Below, one piece after another: positions 63,831-64,000 of a stretch of 64,000 nt of DNA (positions within the stretch are counted from its first letter, which is position 1; each line of letters starts with the position of its first letter). Both the position numbers and the translations under genes were made by a program. The notes beneath the pieces are model-generated. The model searched no databases. It saw only the letters and a program-made list of their open reading frames with translations, and was not told the DNA's origin. The stretch is from NCBI RefSeq assembly GCF_000219625.1, contig NC_018218.1:496001-560000 (forward strand), written 5' to 3'. This DNA comes from Zymoseptoria tritici IPO323 (lineage: Eukaryota > Ascomycota > Dothideomycetes > Mycosphaerellales > Mycosphaerellaceae).

Positions 63831-64000
63831 TAATAGTTTTACGGCGGAAAATAATAGTTAGTAGCCCAAACGAGAGCGCTTAATATCTTCTGTCGTTCTA
63901 GCATAGCGCTAGTATTTATATAGGTCGTAGTAGTAGATGTTTGATAGTGTGAATGTTGTATAAGAATACGCGAATCCTTAAAATGTGACGAATTTGATAT

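Larger units (their letters stand above)
59800..64000. mobile_element. RIP-mutated PIF/Harbinger transposon region
   Basis: From about 59800 the DNA becomes rich in TA, TAG and CTA words. It contains a Harbinger-type transposase gene (plus) and a Myb/SANT-like partner gene (minus), both with many in-frame TAG/TAA codons but no frameshifts. Terminal inverted repeats and target duplications were not recognised, so the limits are approximate, and the element or a second one may run off the right edge. Confidence 0.75.

Noticed and set aside
1..64000. tRNA or rRNA genes
   Set aside because: I looked for GGTTCGAA-type T-loops with plausible stems and for conserved rRNA words. Scattered partial matches did not form a cloverleaf.

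Overview
This is a 64 kb window of nuclear DNA from a filamentous ascomycete, most likely a dothideomycete. The evidence is GT..AG introns of about 50-75 bp in most genes, typical ascomycete proteins (UGP1, STI1, MTC1, COX4, ERD2, a DUF3405 glycosyltransferase, a RCK2/Srk1-like kinase), and a transposon damaged by RIP-style CpA-to-TpA mutation. Placement below class level is a guess. Splice sites were chosen by eye from GT/AG signals, branch-like motifs and frame continuity.

Layout. 0-9 kb: the 3' part of a subtilisin-like protease, a two-domain dihydroneopterin-aldolase-like protein, UTP-glucose-1-phosphate uridylyltransferase (UGP1) and the Hsp90 co-chaperone STI1. 9-13.6 kb has no gene I can support. 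13.6-16.9 kb: a secreted mosaic protein with a signal peptide, Ser/Gly/Thr repeats, two six-cysteine modules and four tandem eight-cysteine modules in hydrophobin order (C-CC-C-C-CC-C). 17.8-20.6 kb: a disordered proline-rich protein, a small helical protein and cytochrome c oxidase subunit 4 (COX4) in four exons. 20.6-26.2 kb is gene-poor, with one unexplained 489-codon frame. 26.2-28.8 kb: a small membrane protein and MTC1. 29-38 kb: three minus-strand genes (a coiled-coil membrane protein, a chromatin-like protein with HRG repeats, a short membrane protein). 38-46 kb: small hypothetical genes, a small secreted cysteine-rich protein and a DUF3405 type II membrane enzyme. 46-48.9 kb: a graveyard of diverged tandem copies, including an HNH-nuclease-like fragment. 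49-59 kb: a RING-like protein, a protein with repeated arginine-rich RRTLPW motifs, the KDEL receptor ERD2 with a long acidic tail, a dihydroxy-acid dehydratase and the RCK2/Srk1-like kinase. 59.8-64 kb: AT-rich PIF/Harbinger DNA with a transposase and a Myb/SANT-like second gene, both riddled with TAG/TAA but free of frameshifts.

No biosynthetic cluster, CRISPR array, tRNA or rRNA was seen. Housekeeping genes act in separate pathways: UDP-glucose supply, Hsp90 folding, respiration, ER retrieval, branched-chain amino-acid synthesis and stress signalling. The accessory interest lies in the poly-hydrophobin-like protein, the small secreted protein, two unfamiliar repeat proteins, the decayed array and the RIP-mutated transposon.
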